Shown here in pieces: positions 41,492 to 50,804 of a stretch of 64,000 nucleotides of DNA. The translations under genes were made by a program, and so were the position numbers. The stretch spans positions 1 to 64,000 of the forward strand of contig NZ_SMFM01000008.1 of assembly GCF_004349085.1 (NCBI RefSeq), read 5' to 3'. The notes under the pieces are model-generated. The model saw only the letters and a list, made by a program, of their open reading frames with translations. It searched no databases and was not told the DNA's origin. Position 1 is the stretch's first letter, and every line of letters begins with the position of its first letter. This DNA is from Flavobacterium caseinilyticum (GTDB lineage: Bacteria; Bacteroidota; Bacteroidia; Flavobacteriales; Flavobacteriaceae).

Positions 41492-42527
41492 GATTAATTT
41501 TGTTTAGCATTAATTCTTTCACTAATTCTGACTGATTCACTGAGGCGCATCCTACACGCTCATCTGCTGCACCATAATAGATGTACAGTCGGTCTCCAAA
41601 TAAAGCCGTACCAGAAGGAAAACACACATTATTGACTTCTCCTTTTAATTCCCAACTTAGTTCAGGTTTAAATAAGGGATAAGGCAATCGCGCAATTTCT
41701 TTCTGAGGATTATCGAGATCAAGTAATGAGGCACAGGCTGAATAAACAAAGCCCTTTGCAGTATGTTCTACCCCGTGATAAATTAATAGCCAGCCGAATT
41801 CCGTTTCAATAGGTGGGCATCCTCCTCCGGTGTAACATGATTCATGTTTGTATTTGGGGCCTAAAACAATAGTGTCTTCAAATCCGATAAAATAATCTTC
41901 CCAGAAGTCCGCTGTGAGTGCAACGATTTCCTTTACGGCAACAACGATTTGGATATCAGGCTTTATTCGATGCAAAAAACAAAGCATCCCATTAATTCTT
42001 CTTGGAAAGAATACTAAATTTTTATCCCAAAGGAGAACTTCACCGCCGTCTTCTTTTTCAACACCTTTTTGTCGATTATAATGAAAATATTTTTCGCTTT
42101 TTGGTTTATCATTCTTAGAAAATTTGACAAATTGCTCATAGGTTATTTGCGCCACTATAACGCCTTGTTTGTCCCATGTTATTAAATCTTTGGATAAAGC
42201 CAATGCACCTAAAGCATTAATACCATCAAACGCAGTATAACTAAGATAATACAAATCATCGATTTTTACAATCCGAGGATCTTCGACGCCATGAGATTCA
42301 TAATCAAATTCGGGAATGATAATAGGTGTGTCATTTCGATTTTCAACATGAAGCGGTCCGGCTAATTTACTGTAGCCAATACTCGAAAAATTCCCATTTC
42401 TCACCGCCCTGTAAAAGAGATGGACATTATTTCCATCTTTTATCGACGCTGGATTTAGGACGCCCTCATTTTCAAAATCGTGTAATGTTTTTTGAATGAT
42501 CACACCCTCTTTTTTGACTGTTACCAT
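41484..42527 (-). CDS. GH130-family glycosidase/phosphorylase
   Basis: 347 residues with a five-bladed propeller pattern. Landmarks are LNPASIKDGNNVHLFYRAV, the family-typical YESHGVEDPRI with catalytic Asp, YTAFDG, CYTGGGCPPIETEFGWLLIYHG, then YSACASLLD and YYGAADERVG. GH130 enzymes act on beta-mannosides, either as phosphorylases (1,4-linked) or hydrolases (1,2-linked); the sequence alone does not decide. First gene of a two-gene operon with the GT4 fusion. Confidence 0.88.
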   Translation of the reverse strand: MVTVKKEGVIIQKTLHDFENEGVLNPASIKDGNNVHLFYRAVRNGNFSSIGYSKLAGPLHVENRNDTPIIIPEFDYESHGVEDPRIVKIDDLYYLSYTAFDGINALGALALSKDLITWDKQGVIVAQITYEQFVKFSKNDKPKSEKYFHYNRQKGVEKEDGGEVLLWDKNLVFFPRRINGMLCFLHRIKPDIQIVVAVKEIVALTADFWEDYFIGFEDTIVLGPKYKHESCYTGGGCPPIETEFGWLLIYHGVEHTAKGFVYSACASLLDLDNPQKEIARLPYPLFKPELSWELKGEVNNVCFPSGTALFGDRLYIYYGAADERVGCASVNQSELVKELMLNKINHA

Positions 42528-42766
42528 GACAAATGTTGTAAAAAAATTATTTAATTATTTTTAAATGAAAATTATATTTTTTGAGGAATTATATTTTCAG
42601 TGAGAATGTAAATATCAATTTCTTATCCGTTAAATGTGTTATATAAATATTTAAATAAGTTGTTCTATTTACGGGTTTAAACAGTAAGAGGGCTTTATCG
42701 GCATAAAAAATTAAGACTTGAATTACTGGCAAAAAAAGAGACTGTTGTCACCACAAGTCCCCTACT

Positions 42767-42790
42767 CTCCGGGGTCTCCTGACTTCGGAG
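42767..42790. repeat. Third copy of the TCCT-loop hairpin
   Basis: CTCCGGGGTC-TCCT-GACTTCGGAG pairs over 10 positions with two G-T pairs. Loop and right arm are identical to the copies at 2301 and 2566. Confidence 0.65.
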
Positions 42791-42911
42791 TTGTTTGCTA
42801 ACTTAGTCGCCAAATGGAATGCCAATACCACCTTAATGATTTATTGTGAAATTATTTTTTTCAACAAAAGCATTATTCCTTATTTTAGATTTAAAATGAA
42901 ACAACCGGTTC

Positions 42912-42934
42912 GCGCAGAATTGCATTCCGTGCCC
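42912..42934. repeat. Dispersed GGAATTGCATTCC repeat, copy 4
   Basis: GCAGAATTGCATTCCGTGCC form of the repeat. It ends 28 bp before the first base with umuC homology. Confidence 0.8.
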
Positions 42935-42961
42935 ATTCCTGTTATCAAATGAAGAATTACT

Positions 42962-43137
42962 CCAAATCTCCCGACCTTCAGTGGAAAATGAAATGCTGTA
43001 AAAAAATGAAACTGCATCGAATAAAAATAGCATTCAGTCTGGCCAAAAATTCCAACAATAATAAAACACATACTAAACCAGAAAAACTATCTCCATCCTT
43101 CACCACAAAAATTAAGGAAATCATTTCGACCCAATAA
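42962..43137 (+). pseudogene. umuC: umuC 3' remnant with internal insertion
   Basis: The start (C-C-G-A-C...CAGTGGAAAATGAA) matches the umuC segment encoding the D-R-Q-W-K-M-K stretch. The end (PEKLSPSFTTKIKEIIS then TAA) matches the last codons of umuC at 6455-6518. About 100 bp of unrelated sequence separate the two parts. It stands 79 bp before an xseA fragment, preserving the ancestral umuC-xseA junction. Confidence 0.8.
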
Positions 43138-43216
43138 TAACAATCTGAAAAAACTACTATATTTTTGAAACACTATAAAAGGCCCTCTTTCTTTAAAGCA
43201 TAAACACAAAAACAGT

Positions 43217-43770
43217 ATGCCTGAGAAAATCAATGACAAAACTATTTTTTCGCTGCTGGATGTCACTAACAGTATCAAAAAAACGTTAGAAGAAAGGTAT
43301 AAAAGTGCGTTTTGGATTAAAGCTGAAATGAACAAACTGAATCATTACAGTCAATCCGGTCATAGCTTTCCCGAAATAATAGAAAAAGTAAATGGTAAAA
43401 TAATTGCACAAATAAAAGCAACATTACGGCGTGAAGATTACCAAAATATCAATCGCAATTTTCTACAAATACTAAAAGAACCGCTCAAAGATGGAATCAA
43501 AATTTTATTCCTTGCTAAAATAGCCTTCGATCCTGCTTTTGGCCTTTCACTTCAAATAGTAGATATTGATCCGCAATACACGTTAGGAGATTTAGAAAAT
43601 CAAAAGCGGGAAACGATTAAAAAACTGCAGTTGGAGGATATTTATGAAAAAATAAAAAGTTAGTACTCTCTTTTTTACCCCAACGAATTGCAATAATTTC
43701 GGTAGAAACCAGCAAAGGCTTTGGTGATTTTATAGATGTAACTGATAAAAATTCGTGGAATTACAAGTTC
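43217..43770 (+). pseudogene. xseA: xseA 5' fragment
   Basis: Codons 1-148 are open and closely match the intact copy (OB-fold domain). TAG then appears where the intact gene reads on, although nucleotide homology continues through the FGDF and NSWNYKF region to about 43770. There it ends abruptly at the sequence 'aagttctt'. The rest of xseA, xseB and SRAP are missing here. Confidence 0.88.
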
Positions 43771-43775
43771 TTGGC

Positions 43776-43901
43776 CGTCCTAGTTGGAGCCATGATGGCC
43801 GTACCCTTGCCATAAAGCAAATAAGGCTCAAAATGGTTGAAGCGTTAGACCTATATCATAATAAAAATTTACAGGCTGTAAATCTGAGCCATTTTTGGTA
43901 A
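43776..43901 (+). pseudogene. Unidentified 3' ORF fragment fused at the xseA break
   Basis: An open frame without start reads R-P-S-W-S-H-D-G-R-T-L-A-I-K-Q, then LKMVEALDLYHNKNLQAVNL and ends HFW-stop. It begins at the very base where xseA homology stops. It is the tail of some foreign gene, possibly of a mobile element, but not recognised. Confidence 0.35.
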
Positions 43902-43942
43902 AAGAAACAGAACTTAATTTATCTCGGTAGTTTACTAAAAAT

Positions 43943-43979
43943 AAAAACAGCATCTAAAATTACTTTAGATGCTGTTTTT
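43943..43979. terminator. Bidirectional terminator
   Basis: AAAAACAGCATCTAAA-(ATTAC)-TTTAGATGCTGTTTTT is a perfect 16-bp stem with A/T tails on both sides. It lies 28 bp beyond the end of the reverse-strand alcohol dehydrogenase gene and also closes the forward fragment. Confidence 0.92.
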
Positions 43980-44007
43980 ATTTAATCCGCTATAAAAAAA
44001 TTTGTTT

Positions 44008-45063
44008 TTATTTAAGCGATTTCATGTCAATTACAAATCTGTATTTAACATCATTGCTTGTGACACGATCATAAGCTGTGTTAATATCTTGCATATTGAT
44101 AAGCTCAATATCACTAGTAATATTATGTTCGCCACAGAAATCTAACATCTCTTGTGTTTCTTTAATACCTCCTATTAAAGAACCGGCAATACGCTTACGT
44201 CCGCCAATGATATTTCCTCCATGAAATGGCTTTAACGGTTCTACTGCACCAACTAAAACCATTGTTGAATCAATTTTAAGTAATCCTAAATATGGATCCA
44301 TTTCATGACCTACAGGAATGGTATTTAAAATAAAATCGAAACTATTTTGGTGTTTTTTCATAGCCTCTTCATCTTTGGAAATTAAAACTTCCTGAGCACC
44401 TAAACGTTTAGCATCTTTTCCTTTTTCTGGCGATGTTGTAATCATAACTACATGTGCACCTAATGCATTGGCAAATTTAACGCCCATATGACCTAATCCT
44501 CCTAAACCTACTACTCCTACTTTATCTCCTTTTTTTACGTTCCAATGACGTAATGGTGACCATGTAGTAACTCCTGCACATAATAACGGTGCTGTTGCTG
44601 CCTCGTCTAAATTTTCTGGAATGCGTAGTACAAATTTTTCATCAACAACTACTGACGTTGAATAACCTCCGTAAGTTTGTTTGCCTTCAAGATGTTTATC
44701 TGGACTGTTGTAAGTAAATGTTACTCCCTTTTCGCAAAATTGTTCTAAATCTTTCTCACAAGAAGAACATGTTCGGCAAGAATCTACCATACATCCTACT
44801 CCTACTAAATCACCTACTTTATGGCGACTAACACCATTTCCAACCTCTACTACTCGACCAATGATCTCATGTCCAGGTACCACAGGATAGGTTGATCCGT
44901 TCCATTCGTTTCTTGCGGTATGTATGTCACTATGACAAACACCGCTGTAAGTGATATCGATTTTTACGTCATCTGCCCCTACAGCTCTTCTTTCAATATC
45001 TAACGGTTTTAAATCTTCTTTTGGTGATGTTGAACCATATGCTTTTACTGTTGTAGTCGCCAT
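44008..45063 (-). CDS. Zinc-dependent NAD(P) alcohol/aldehyde dehydrogenase (YahK/CAD type)
   Basis: 351 residues. The catalytic zinc ligands are Cys43 (SGVCHSDIH) and His65-Glu66 (VVPGHEIIG). Structural zinc cysteines are 96, 99, 102 and 110. The Rossmann motif is GLGGLGHMG. The pattern matches the cinnamyl-alcohol-dehydrogenase-like aldehyde reductases such as E. coli YahK/Ahr, which reduce aldehydes with NADPH. It follows the OYE gene by 46 bp on the same strand, so the two likely form a carbonyl/enone detoxification unit. Confidence 0.9.
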   Translation of the reverse strand: MATTTVKAYGSTSPKEDLKPLDIERRAVGADDVKIDITYSGVCHSDIHTARNEWNGSTYPVVPGHEIIGRVVEVGNGVSRHKVGDLVGVGCMVDSCRTCSSCEKDLEQFCEKGVTFTYNSPDKHLEGKQTYGGYSTSVVVDEKFVLRIPENLDEAATAPLLCAGVTTWSPLRHWNVKKGDKVGVVGLGGLGHMGVKFANALGAHVVMITTSPEKGKDAKRLGAQEVLISKDEEAMKKHQNSFDFILNTIPVGHEMDPYLGLLKIDSTMVLVGAVEPLKPFHGGNIIGGRKRIAGSLIGGIKETQEMLDFCGEHNITSDIELINMQDINTAYDRVTSNDVKYRFVIDMKSLK

Positions 45064-45109
45064 AATTACGTTGTTTTTAAGTTGTTATTTATTCGATTTA
45101 TGTATTATT

Positions 45110-46204
45110 TTATTTAGAAGCTTTTGGATAATCTGTATACCCTTCTGCTCCTCCTGCGTAGAACGTACTTTGATCCCACTCTGCTAAATCTAGGTTATTT
45201 TCAAAACGTTCTACTAAATCTGGATTAGAGATGTATGGCTTACCGTAAGCTACCAAATCTGCATACCCTTCTTCAATTACTTTATTTCCTTTTTCTTGAT
45301 CAAATGCCGAGTTAATCATCAATGTTCCATTATATAGAGGACGGAAATGTTTAGCTATCTCAGTAACAGCGTATGGAATTGCTGAAACATCTGTAAATGG
45401 CTCAGAAAGATGCACGTATGCTAAATTATAATCATTCAATTTTTTAATGATGTATTCAAACGTTGGGATTGTTTCTTCATCCATAGCCGTTCCAAATGGG
45501 CCCTGTAATGATGGATTAAAACGAGCTCCAATTTTTTCCTGCGGAATGACTTCTTTAATCGCGTCTAGAACTTCAAAAAATATACGGGCCTTGTTTTCAA
45601 TACTTCCACCATATTCATCCGTTCTGTGATTAGACGTTCCGTTAAAGAACTGCTGAAACAAATAGCCATTAGACGAATGAATTTCTACTCCATCAAAACC
45701 AGCTTTTACTGCATTTGCAGCTGAATTTTTAAAATCTTGTACCGTAGTTTTAATATCTTCATTGGTCATTTCCTTAGGCGTAACAGTATCTTTAAATCCT
45801 TCTGGAGTAAATGATTTATCGTTAGGATTTATAGCTGAAGAGGATAATGGTAATGCTCCATTATGAAAATCGGGATGAGACATACGTCCTACATGCCACA
45901 ATTGAATAAAAATTTTCCCTCCTTTATCATGTACACGTTTGGTTACTTTTTTCCAACCTTCTACTTGCTCATCTGTGTAGATACCAGCCGTATTGATATA
46001 ACCTACAGCATCACGAGACACTTGCGAGCCTTCTGTAATAATTAAACCTGCTGACGCCCGTTGCTCGTAATACAAGCCATGTAGCTCATCCGTTGGAACG
46101 TTGCCTTCATTATCTGCTCTACCTCGTGTCATAGGCGCCATAACAACTCTGTTCTTGAGGTTAATATTTTTGTTATATGGTGTTAATAAATCTTGTTTGC
46201 TCAT
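45110..46204 (-). CDS. Old-yellow-enzyme alkene reductase (NemA-like)
   Basis: 364 residues of FMN-dependent TIM barrel: N-x-R-V-V-M-A-P-M-T-R at the N-terminus, then YYEQRASAGLIITEGSQVS and IFIQLWHVGRMSHP. Also present are FDGVEIHSSNGYLFQQF with the substrate-binding His and Asn, and NHRTDEYGGSIENKARI. It reduces activated alkenes or nitro compounds with NAD(P)H. It precedes the alcohol dehydrogenase on the same strand. Confidence 0.92.
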   Translation of the reverse strand: MSKQDLLTPYNKNINLKNRVVMAPMTRGRADNEGNVPTDELHGLYYEQRASAGLIITEGSQVSRDAVGYINTAGIYTDEQVEGWKKVTKRVHDKGGKIFIQLWHVGRMSHPDFHNGALPLSSSAINPNDKSFTPEGFKDTVTPKEMTNEDIKTTVQDFKNSAANAVKAGFDGVEIHSSNGYLFQQFFNGTSNHRTDEYGGSIENKARIFFEVLDAIKEVIPQEKIGARFNPSLQGPFGTAMDEETIPTFEYIIKKLNDYNLAYVHLSEPFTDVSAIPYAVTEIAKHFRPLYNGTLMINSAFDQEKGNKVIEEGYADLVAYGKPYISNPDLVERFENNLDLAEWDQSTFYAGGAEGYTDYPKASK

Positions 46205-46259
46205 TTTATTTTAAAAAAATTATTAATATCCGCAAATATGCATTACCGAAACGCAAATA

Positions 46260-46352
46260 TCATTGACCTATATCAATTATGATAGATTTAACTGTTTTCC
46301 TAACACTACTTAAGTTTTCTGGAGTGACTCTTAAATAGCTTGTACCGATTCC
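46260..46352 (-). pseudogene. Crp-family C-terminal relic
   Basis: A short minus-strand segment reads G-x-S-Y-L-R-V-T-P-E-N-L-S-S-V-R-K, like the recognition helix of Bacteroidota Crp regulators (compare SYLGITPETLSRIKK at 49517). It has no intact gene body and follows the redoxin gene. Confidence 0.4.
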
Positions 46353-46407
46353 AGCTGAAAATGAACAGGTCGTTCCAGGACAAAGGTCACTATTTCTGAA
46401 AGTGTTT

Positions 46408-46848
46408 TTAATCCAGCTGCTCAAGTGCATAGAACAATCGATTTTGTGCCCCTTCTTGAGAGCCAAATATGGAGCGAGATAATCTTCCTTCTTTTGTAAT
46501 TAAAAGCCATTGCGGAGTTCCTTCTGAATCAAATTGGTCATAAACCAAATGCCCTTCATCCAAAAAAATAGGAAAAGGAAGTTCCTCTATTGTAAAAATG
46601 CTCTTAATATCATTTTCGGTAACTTTTGTATGCGTGAAGTTGCTGTGAATACCCACTACTTGTATTCCTAAATTTTCTTTCTGTAATTGGTATGCCAAAG
46701 GAATCGCACGTCCTGTACACCCCAAACATTGGTTGTTATATATTATGGCTAAAATAGTTTTCCCTTGGTACTCTTTTATAAGATCGATTTGGTTGCCGTT
46801 AAAATCCTGAACCAGAATTGAATCAACAACTGTATTTTCTTTAGTCAT
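46408..46848 (-). CDS. Redoxin/AhpC-TSA family thioredoxin-like protein
   Basis: 146 residues without signal peptide. Thioredoxin fold with NNQCLGCTGRAIPL carrying the redox pair Cys41/Cys44, and the cis-Pro region EGTPQWLLIT. It resembles cytosolic peroxiredoxin or TlpA-like reductases. It is upstream of the OYE and alcohol dehydrogenase genes on the same strand but separated by about 200 bp, so a common oxidative or electrophile-stress theme is possible. Confidence 0.8.
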   Translation of the reverse strand: MTKENTVVDSILVQDFNGNQIDLIKEYQGKTILAIIYNNQCLGCTGRAIPLAYQLQKENLGIQVVGIHSNFTHTKVTENDIKSIFTIEELPFPIFLDEGHLVYDQFDSEGTPQWLLITKEGRLSRSIFGSQEGAQNRLFYALEQLD

Positions 46849-47002
46849 TTATTGCTGTTTTTGATTTAAGCTTGCTATTGCAAAATTGATAAAACGAGGT
46901 TGCCTTTGGGTGTACTTATTTTTTTCTGATAATTTTTAGTCATTTCAAGTGATTTTTGATAGAAAATTGTTCCCTCAAGAAAAAAAAACCCGCTCTCCGA
47001 TT

Positions 47003-47041
47003 GGACTGCCCCAAATAGTGTCTAACTTTTTGGGGACAGTC
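47003..47041. mobile_element. IS3-type terminal inverted-repeat remnant
   Basis: GGACTGCCCCAAA faces TTTGGGGACAGTC across a short TAGTGTCTAACTT centre. Read on the minus strand, GACTGTCCCCAAAAAGTTAGA resembles terminal repeats of the IS150 group of IS3. No transposase gene is present, so two ends appear joined or only a scar remains. Confidence 0.45.
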
Positions 47042-47200
47042 TAGTTTATGGAAGGTTTTTTCATTTCTACTATTAAGTTAAAATAGATTCAATATTTAAA
47101 AAAAGGTTATGCTACAGCGCAGAAATAGTGACTACTTCTTTCTCGGGATTATTTTAAGCAAAAGAGCTGATTTCTTTTAAAAAAAGATACTTTGTAAAAA

Positions 47201-47746
47201 TTAAACTATTTGCTGGTGTTTCCCTTCTTTAATTTCTTCTACTAATTTTTTATTGAAAGCTGGTAAGTCATCAGGATTTCTACTTGTAACTAATCCTTTG
47301 TCTACAACAACTTCTTGATCATGCCATTCGGCTCCAGCATTCGTTAAATCAATTTTTATAGAAGGATAGGAAGTCATTTTTCGTCCTTTAACTAGATCGG
47401 CGCTAATTAAAATTTGTGGTCCATGGCAAATTGCTGCAACAGGCTTTCCAGCTTTAAAAAAATCTTTTATAAAAGCTAAAGCATTTTCATTTGTTCGCAA
47501 TTTATCTGGATTAATAACGCCCCCAGGTAGCACTAAAGCATCATAATCAGTAGCTTTAACATTTTTTAATTCTTGATCAACTTTATAATCTTTCCCCCAT
47601 TCAGTAGAAGCCCATGATCTTATGCTTCCGCTTTCTGGACTCACAATTTCGGCTATCCAACCTTGTTTTTCTAAATATTCTTTAGGTGAGCTTAATTCAA
47701 CTTCTTCAAATCCATTTGTGGCTAAAATAGCTATTCTCTTTTCCAT
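47201..47746 (-). CDS. DJ-1/PfpI family protein (YhbO/PfpI-like)
   Basis: 181 residues. The nucleophile-elbow Cys107 is in V-A-A-I-C-H-G-P-Q. Other landmarks are the N-terminal ILATNGFEEVEL with the conserved Glu, YDALVLPGGVINPD, and the C-terminal LVTSRNPDDLPAFN, which identify the PfpI/YhbO branch of deglycase-like stress proteins. Single gene, reverse strand, within the stress-type gene group. Confidence 0.9.
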   Translation of the reverse strand: MEKRIAILATNGFEEVELSSPKEYLEKQGWIAEIVSPESGSIRSWASTEWGKDYKVDQELKNVKATDYDALVLPGGVINPDKLRTNENALAFIKDFFKAGKPVAAICHGPQILISADLVKGRKMTSYPSIKIDLTNAGAEWHDQEVVVDKGLVTSRNPDDLPAFNKKLVEEIKEGKHQQIV

Positions 47747-47994
47747 AATTTTGTAATTTTAATTTCTGTTAACAGTATAAAATTACAACTTATAGTAGGG
47801 GATAATTCACAAATAGGTATTAAAATAAACATAATTTTGTTCAAGCTGTTTTGATAGAAGAATTCCTTTAATGGAATAATTAACTTAATTACGGATATTT
47901 TTAAATACCCAATATGTAAAACTTCTTCTTTTAGTTCTGTTTCTGACTTGGTTATTTTTATGGAATATTTTTCTTTGAGCTGACTACCCCGTTC

Positions 47995-48016
47995 GTGCAG
48001 AATTGCATTCTGTGCC
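47995..48016. repeat. Dispersed repeat, copy 5
   Basis: GTGCAGAATTGCATTCTGTG form of the repeat, first of a tandem pair. Confidence 0.75.
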
Positions 48017-48063
48017 TACTCCAATTAGCAACTGAAAAGAGATTAACACTAGTTCACCTGTTC

Positions 48064-48086
48064 GTGCAGAATTGCATACTATGCCC
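48064..48086. repeat. Dispersed repeat, copy 6
   Basis: GTGCAGAATTGCATACTATG form, second of the tandem pair and the most diverged in its right arm. Confidence 0.7.
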
Positions 48087-48227
48087 TCTCCAATCAGCAA
48101 CTAATGAAACATCTACACTATTGCTCCACGCTCTGAACGTATGTCTATATTATCTTTAAATTTTAGGCAATGTATTGCTTTTGTAAGAATATGTAAAAAA
48201 AATGACTAACTAAGAAAAACAATTTTC

Positions 48228-48494
48228 ATGATGCAAAACAATCGGCTTTTACTTATCATTTCCCTTACAGCAATTCTTTTAATGATACCATTAATTGCAA
48301 TGCAATTCACGGAGGACGTAAATTGGACTCTTTTCGATTTTACTGTCGCGGGCATACTATTATTCGGAACGGGTATACTTTGTGAACTTGCAATCAGAAA
48401 AATAAAAAAACCACAATATCGTTTCGCCGCCTTATTAATTATAATGACTGTCCTTCTTCTCATTTGGGTAGAACTTGCCGTCGGTATCTTTTAG
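48228..48494 (+). CDS. Small three-helix membrane protein, 88 aa
   Basis: Three hydrophobic segments: LLLIISLTAILLMIPLIAM, FTVAGILLFGTGILCELAI and FAALLIIMTVLLLIWVELAV. A basic RKIKKPQYR loop separates the second and third. It is typical of uncharacterised Bacteroidota inner-membrane proteins. The start could be 48228 or the next codon 48231. It converges with the NmrA-like gene. Confidence 0.75.
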   Translation: MMQNNRLLLIISLTAILLMIPLIAMQFTEDVNWTLFDFTVAGILLFGTGILCELAIRKIKKPQYRFAALLIIMTVLLLIWVELAVGIF

Positions 48495-48522
48495 ACCATG
48501 GTCTTCGGATTATTTCAAAAAC

Positions 48523-49413
48523 TTAATAGTTAAATTCTGCTTTATGTTTTTCAATAAAACCGTTCCATTTTGTAGGTTGCTTGCCCGTGAGTTCATAAAA
48601 ATTATTAAAGGTATCGGCGGCGCCAGGTATAGTTCCGGCCGCATGACGTTTCCAATGATCATATACGCAATTCATATAAGCCATTTCTGCACCGGCACTT
48701 TCCATGGCTTCACGAAATACTTCTGGTGAAAGGGGTTCGTAATGAAAAGACTTGCCCACTATAGCGGTCATTAGCGCGGCAATCTCATCAAAAGTCATGG
48801 CATCATACCCTAACCGGTAGGTTTTTCCGGCATGTTGCTCGGGATGCGCTAAAGCTAATGCAGCAACTTGTGCCACATCTTCCAAATCAACCCAACTCAA
48901 TCTGGCATTGGCAACATAATTATAGATTACGCCATTCACTATTGCTTTTTTTCCACCGTATCCCAATAAATTCTGCATATAATCTTGAGGCCGCAAATGT
49001 GTATACGTAAATCCGCCCCACTCTATATAACGCTCCACCAATTGATGCCAAGCCCAATGACCAATGCTGGTGTCATCTGGGCCACATGCTCCAAGATGTA
49101 CTATGTGCTTCACCTGCTGTTTCTTGGCAGCATCCAATAATGCTTTGCTTTGACGCAACATGTCTACTGTATAACCGGTGACCATAAAAACGCGGTCGAT
49201 GTTTTCAAAAGCTTTGCTGTGGGTGCTTTCATCATCAAAATCCAAAATGACTGTCTCAATACCTTTAGCGGTAAAGGCCGTGGCTTTTTCTGGTGTGCGA
49301 ACAGCAGCAACAATAACTATGGATTTATCTGCTAAAAGAAAATCGATCGTTTTGCTGCCAACCTGACCGGTAGCTCCTGTTATTAATATTCTGGGAAGTG
49401 TATTAGCTGACAT
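48523..49413 (-). CDS. NmrA-like NAD(P)-binding protein (SDR_a5 type)
   Basis: The ATG at 49413 (MSANTLPRILITGATGQVGS) is preferred over the longer frame starting at 49491, whose extra 26 residues are a hydrophobic artefact. 296 residues with the atypical SDR motif T-G-A-T-G-Q-V-G near the N-terminus, then VHLGACGPDD and THLRPQDYMQNLL. It belongs to the NAD(P)H:quinone-reductase-like or NmrA-like redox sensors. A Crp-type regulator lies 100 bp upstream on the same strand. Confidence 0.85.
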   Translation of the reverse strand: MSANTLPRILITGATGQVGSKTIDFLLADKSIVIVAAVRTPEKATAFTAKGIETVILDFDDESTHSKAFENIDRVFMVTGYTVDMLRQSKALLDAAKKQQVKHIVHLGACGPDDTSIGHWAWHQLVERYIEWGGFTYTHLRPQDYMQNLLGYGGKKAIVNGVIYNYVANARLSWVDLEDVAQVAALALAHPEQHAGKTYRLGYDAMTFDEIAALMTAIVGKSFHYEPLSPEVFREAMESAGAEMAYMNCVYDHWKRHAAGTIPGAADTFNNFYELTGKQPTKWNGFIEKHKAEFNY

Positions 49414-49516
49414 AGTGAATAAGATATAAAATAATAAAAACAAAAATACCGTAGTTAGGCTGGCTTTTACCTGATATAAAGCAAGAAACAAACTTGATAT
49501 AGATCAACGCTGACTA

Positions 49517-50095
49517 TTAGCGTCGAGATATATTTTTCTTTATTCTACTCAAAGTCTCTGGCGTTATACCCAAATAAGAGGCTATCAAATTTTGAGGAAC
49601 ACGTAGCAAAAGTTGAGCATTACTTTCTGCTAATCGGAGATACTTTTCTTCTGCCGAATACGTTACAGAACTAAGCAGTCTCTGCTCTTTGGTAAAGAGA
49701 CTATTTTGGAATAAAATTCGAAAGTAACGATCCATCACTGGTATTTCAATAGTCATTTTTTCAAAATCAGCCAAAGTAATCATCAGAATTTCAGAATCTT
49801 CAACTGCATCGATTGTGAAAATAGCCTTTTCCTCTTTGAAAAAGCTGGATAAATCGGACGTCCACCATCCTTCCCATGCAAAAAGGCTGACATGCTCAAT
49901 CCCTTTTTCGTCAGTATTATACGATTTTAATAAACCTCGTTCAACAAAGGAAAGATAATGACACACTTCACCTTCCTCTAAAAGAAATTGTTTCTTTCGA
50001 AGTTTTTTATAGGTAAAATAAGTTTTTAGCAGTTCCTTTTCCCGCTCGGTCAACGAAACCTTCTCAAGAATATGAGAAAAAAATACGTCAAACAT
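49517..50095 (-). CDS. Crp/Fnr-family transcriptional regulator
   Basis: 192 residues. The cNMP-binding-like beta-roll (residues 25-115: FLLEEGEVCHYLSFVERGLL) lacks the classical cAMP-phosphate-binding RxA element. The C-terminal HTH is VPQNLIASYLGITPETLSRI. This is the common Bacteroidota Crp type found next to the oxidoreductase it controls, here probably the NmrA-like gene downstream. Confidence 0.88.
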   Translation of the reverse strand: MFDVFFSHILEKVSLTEREKELLKTYFTYKKLRKKQFLLEEGEVCHYLSFVERGLLKSYNTDEKGIEHVSLFAWEGWWTSDLSSFFKEEKAIFTIDAVEDSEILMITLADFEKMTIEIPVMDRYFRILFQNSLFTKEQRLLSSVTYSAEEKYLRLAESNAQLLLRVPQNLIASYLGITPETLSRIKKNISRR

Positions 50096-50250
50096 TTGTA
50101 ATTATTTTGATAATGTTTTCAATGATGGAGTCAAATATACACCTATTAAACCATTGTATCGGGCAATGGGAAGTCTAATTGTTCCAAACACATTGCCTGG
50201 ATTTTCAGTAAAGGCTCTAACTCAAGGCTAACAATAAAAAAGACCCGTTT

Positions 50251-50273
50251 GCACCGAATTGCATTCCGAACCC
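50251..50273. repeat. Dispersed repeat, copy 7
   Basis: GCACCGAATTGCATTCCGAA form of the core, 49 bp before xseA homology begins. Confidence 0.75.
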
Positions 50274-50321
50274 GTGTCAATGAGCAGCTAAATACTAAAC
50301 AACTATTTCATCAACCCAATA

Positions 50322-50522
50322 CAACGAATTGCAATAGTATCCAATAAAACCAGTAAAGGATTTGGTGATTTTATAGATATAATTGATAAAAATTCGTGGA
50401 ATTACAAGTTCTTTTATTTTTTATTTCCATCCATACTGAAAGGTGACAAAGCAGTTTACGGCAACATCGTGCAATTAGAAATAGTTAAAAAAGCAACCCA
50501 TCATTTCGATGCAGTCGCCATC
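50322..50522 (+). pseudogene. xseA: xseA internal fragment
   Basis: About 200 bp match the xseA region from QRIAIISVATSKGFGDF to VIHHFDAVAI, with substitutions and no start codon. Both ends are abrupt. This is the third degraded xseA piece besides 8715 and 43217. Confidence 0.8.
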
Positions 50523-50804
50523 CCAATTTACAATTTATTTTGGACGTTAATGACTAAAAGGCAAATTGGGGAGAAATTGGTTTAACAGTAGATGAATAAA
50601 CTTGAACAAAATAATAAACCGCCAAACATTTTAACAGTTTTATTTTCATTTCTTCAAGATTTAGAGTAATAATTTTCAAACTTAACCTTATAAAAATTAC
50701 ATCTATTACGGCTTTACGTAAACGAGTTAAATTATTTAGATAAAATTTAAATAATAGAGGTTAACAACATTAATCGCGTTTAACATCACGCGCAACCCAC
50801 TGGC

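Larger units (their letters stand above)
42528..42961. other. Spacer with promoter region and repeats
   Basis: About 430 bp. It must hold the reverse-strand promoter for the GH130 operon (no clear box chosen). It also contains the G-U-paired form of the GAAGTC hairpin at 42767-42790 and a dispersed repeat core at 42912-42934, just before a umuC remnant. Confidence 0.55.
47747..48227. other. Spacer with two tandem dispersed repeats
   Basis: About 480 bp without a gene. Two repeat copies (47995-48016 and 48064-48086) lie 69 bp apart, each followed by CTCCAAT-AGCAACT. They are the only closely spaced pair in the window. Confidence 0.6.

Noticed and set aside
49414..49491. Hydrophobic N-terminal extension of the NmrA-like protein
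   Set aside because: The cytosolic SDR fold starts at the ATG at 49413; the extra residues look like translated leader rather than a signal peptide.
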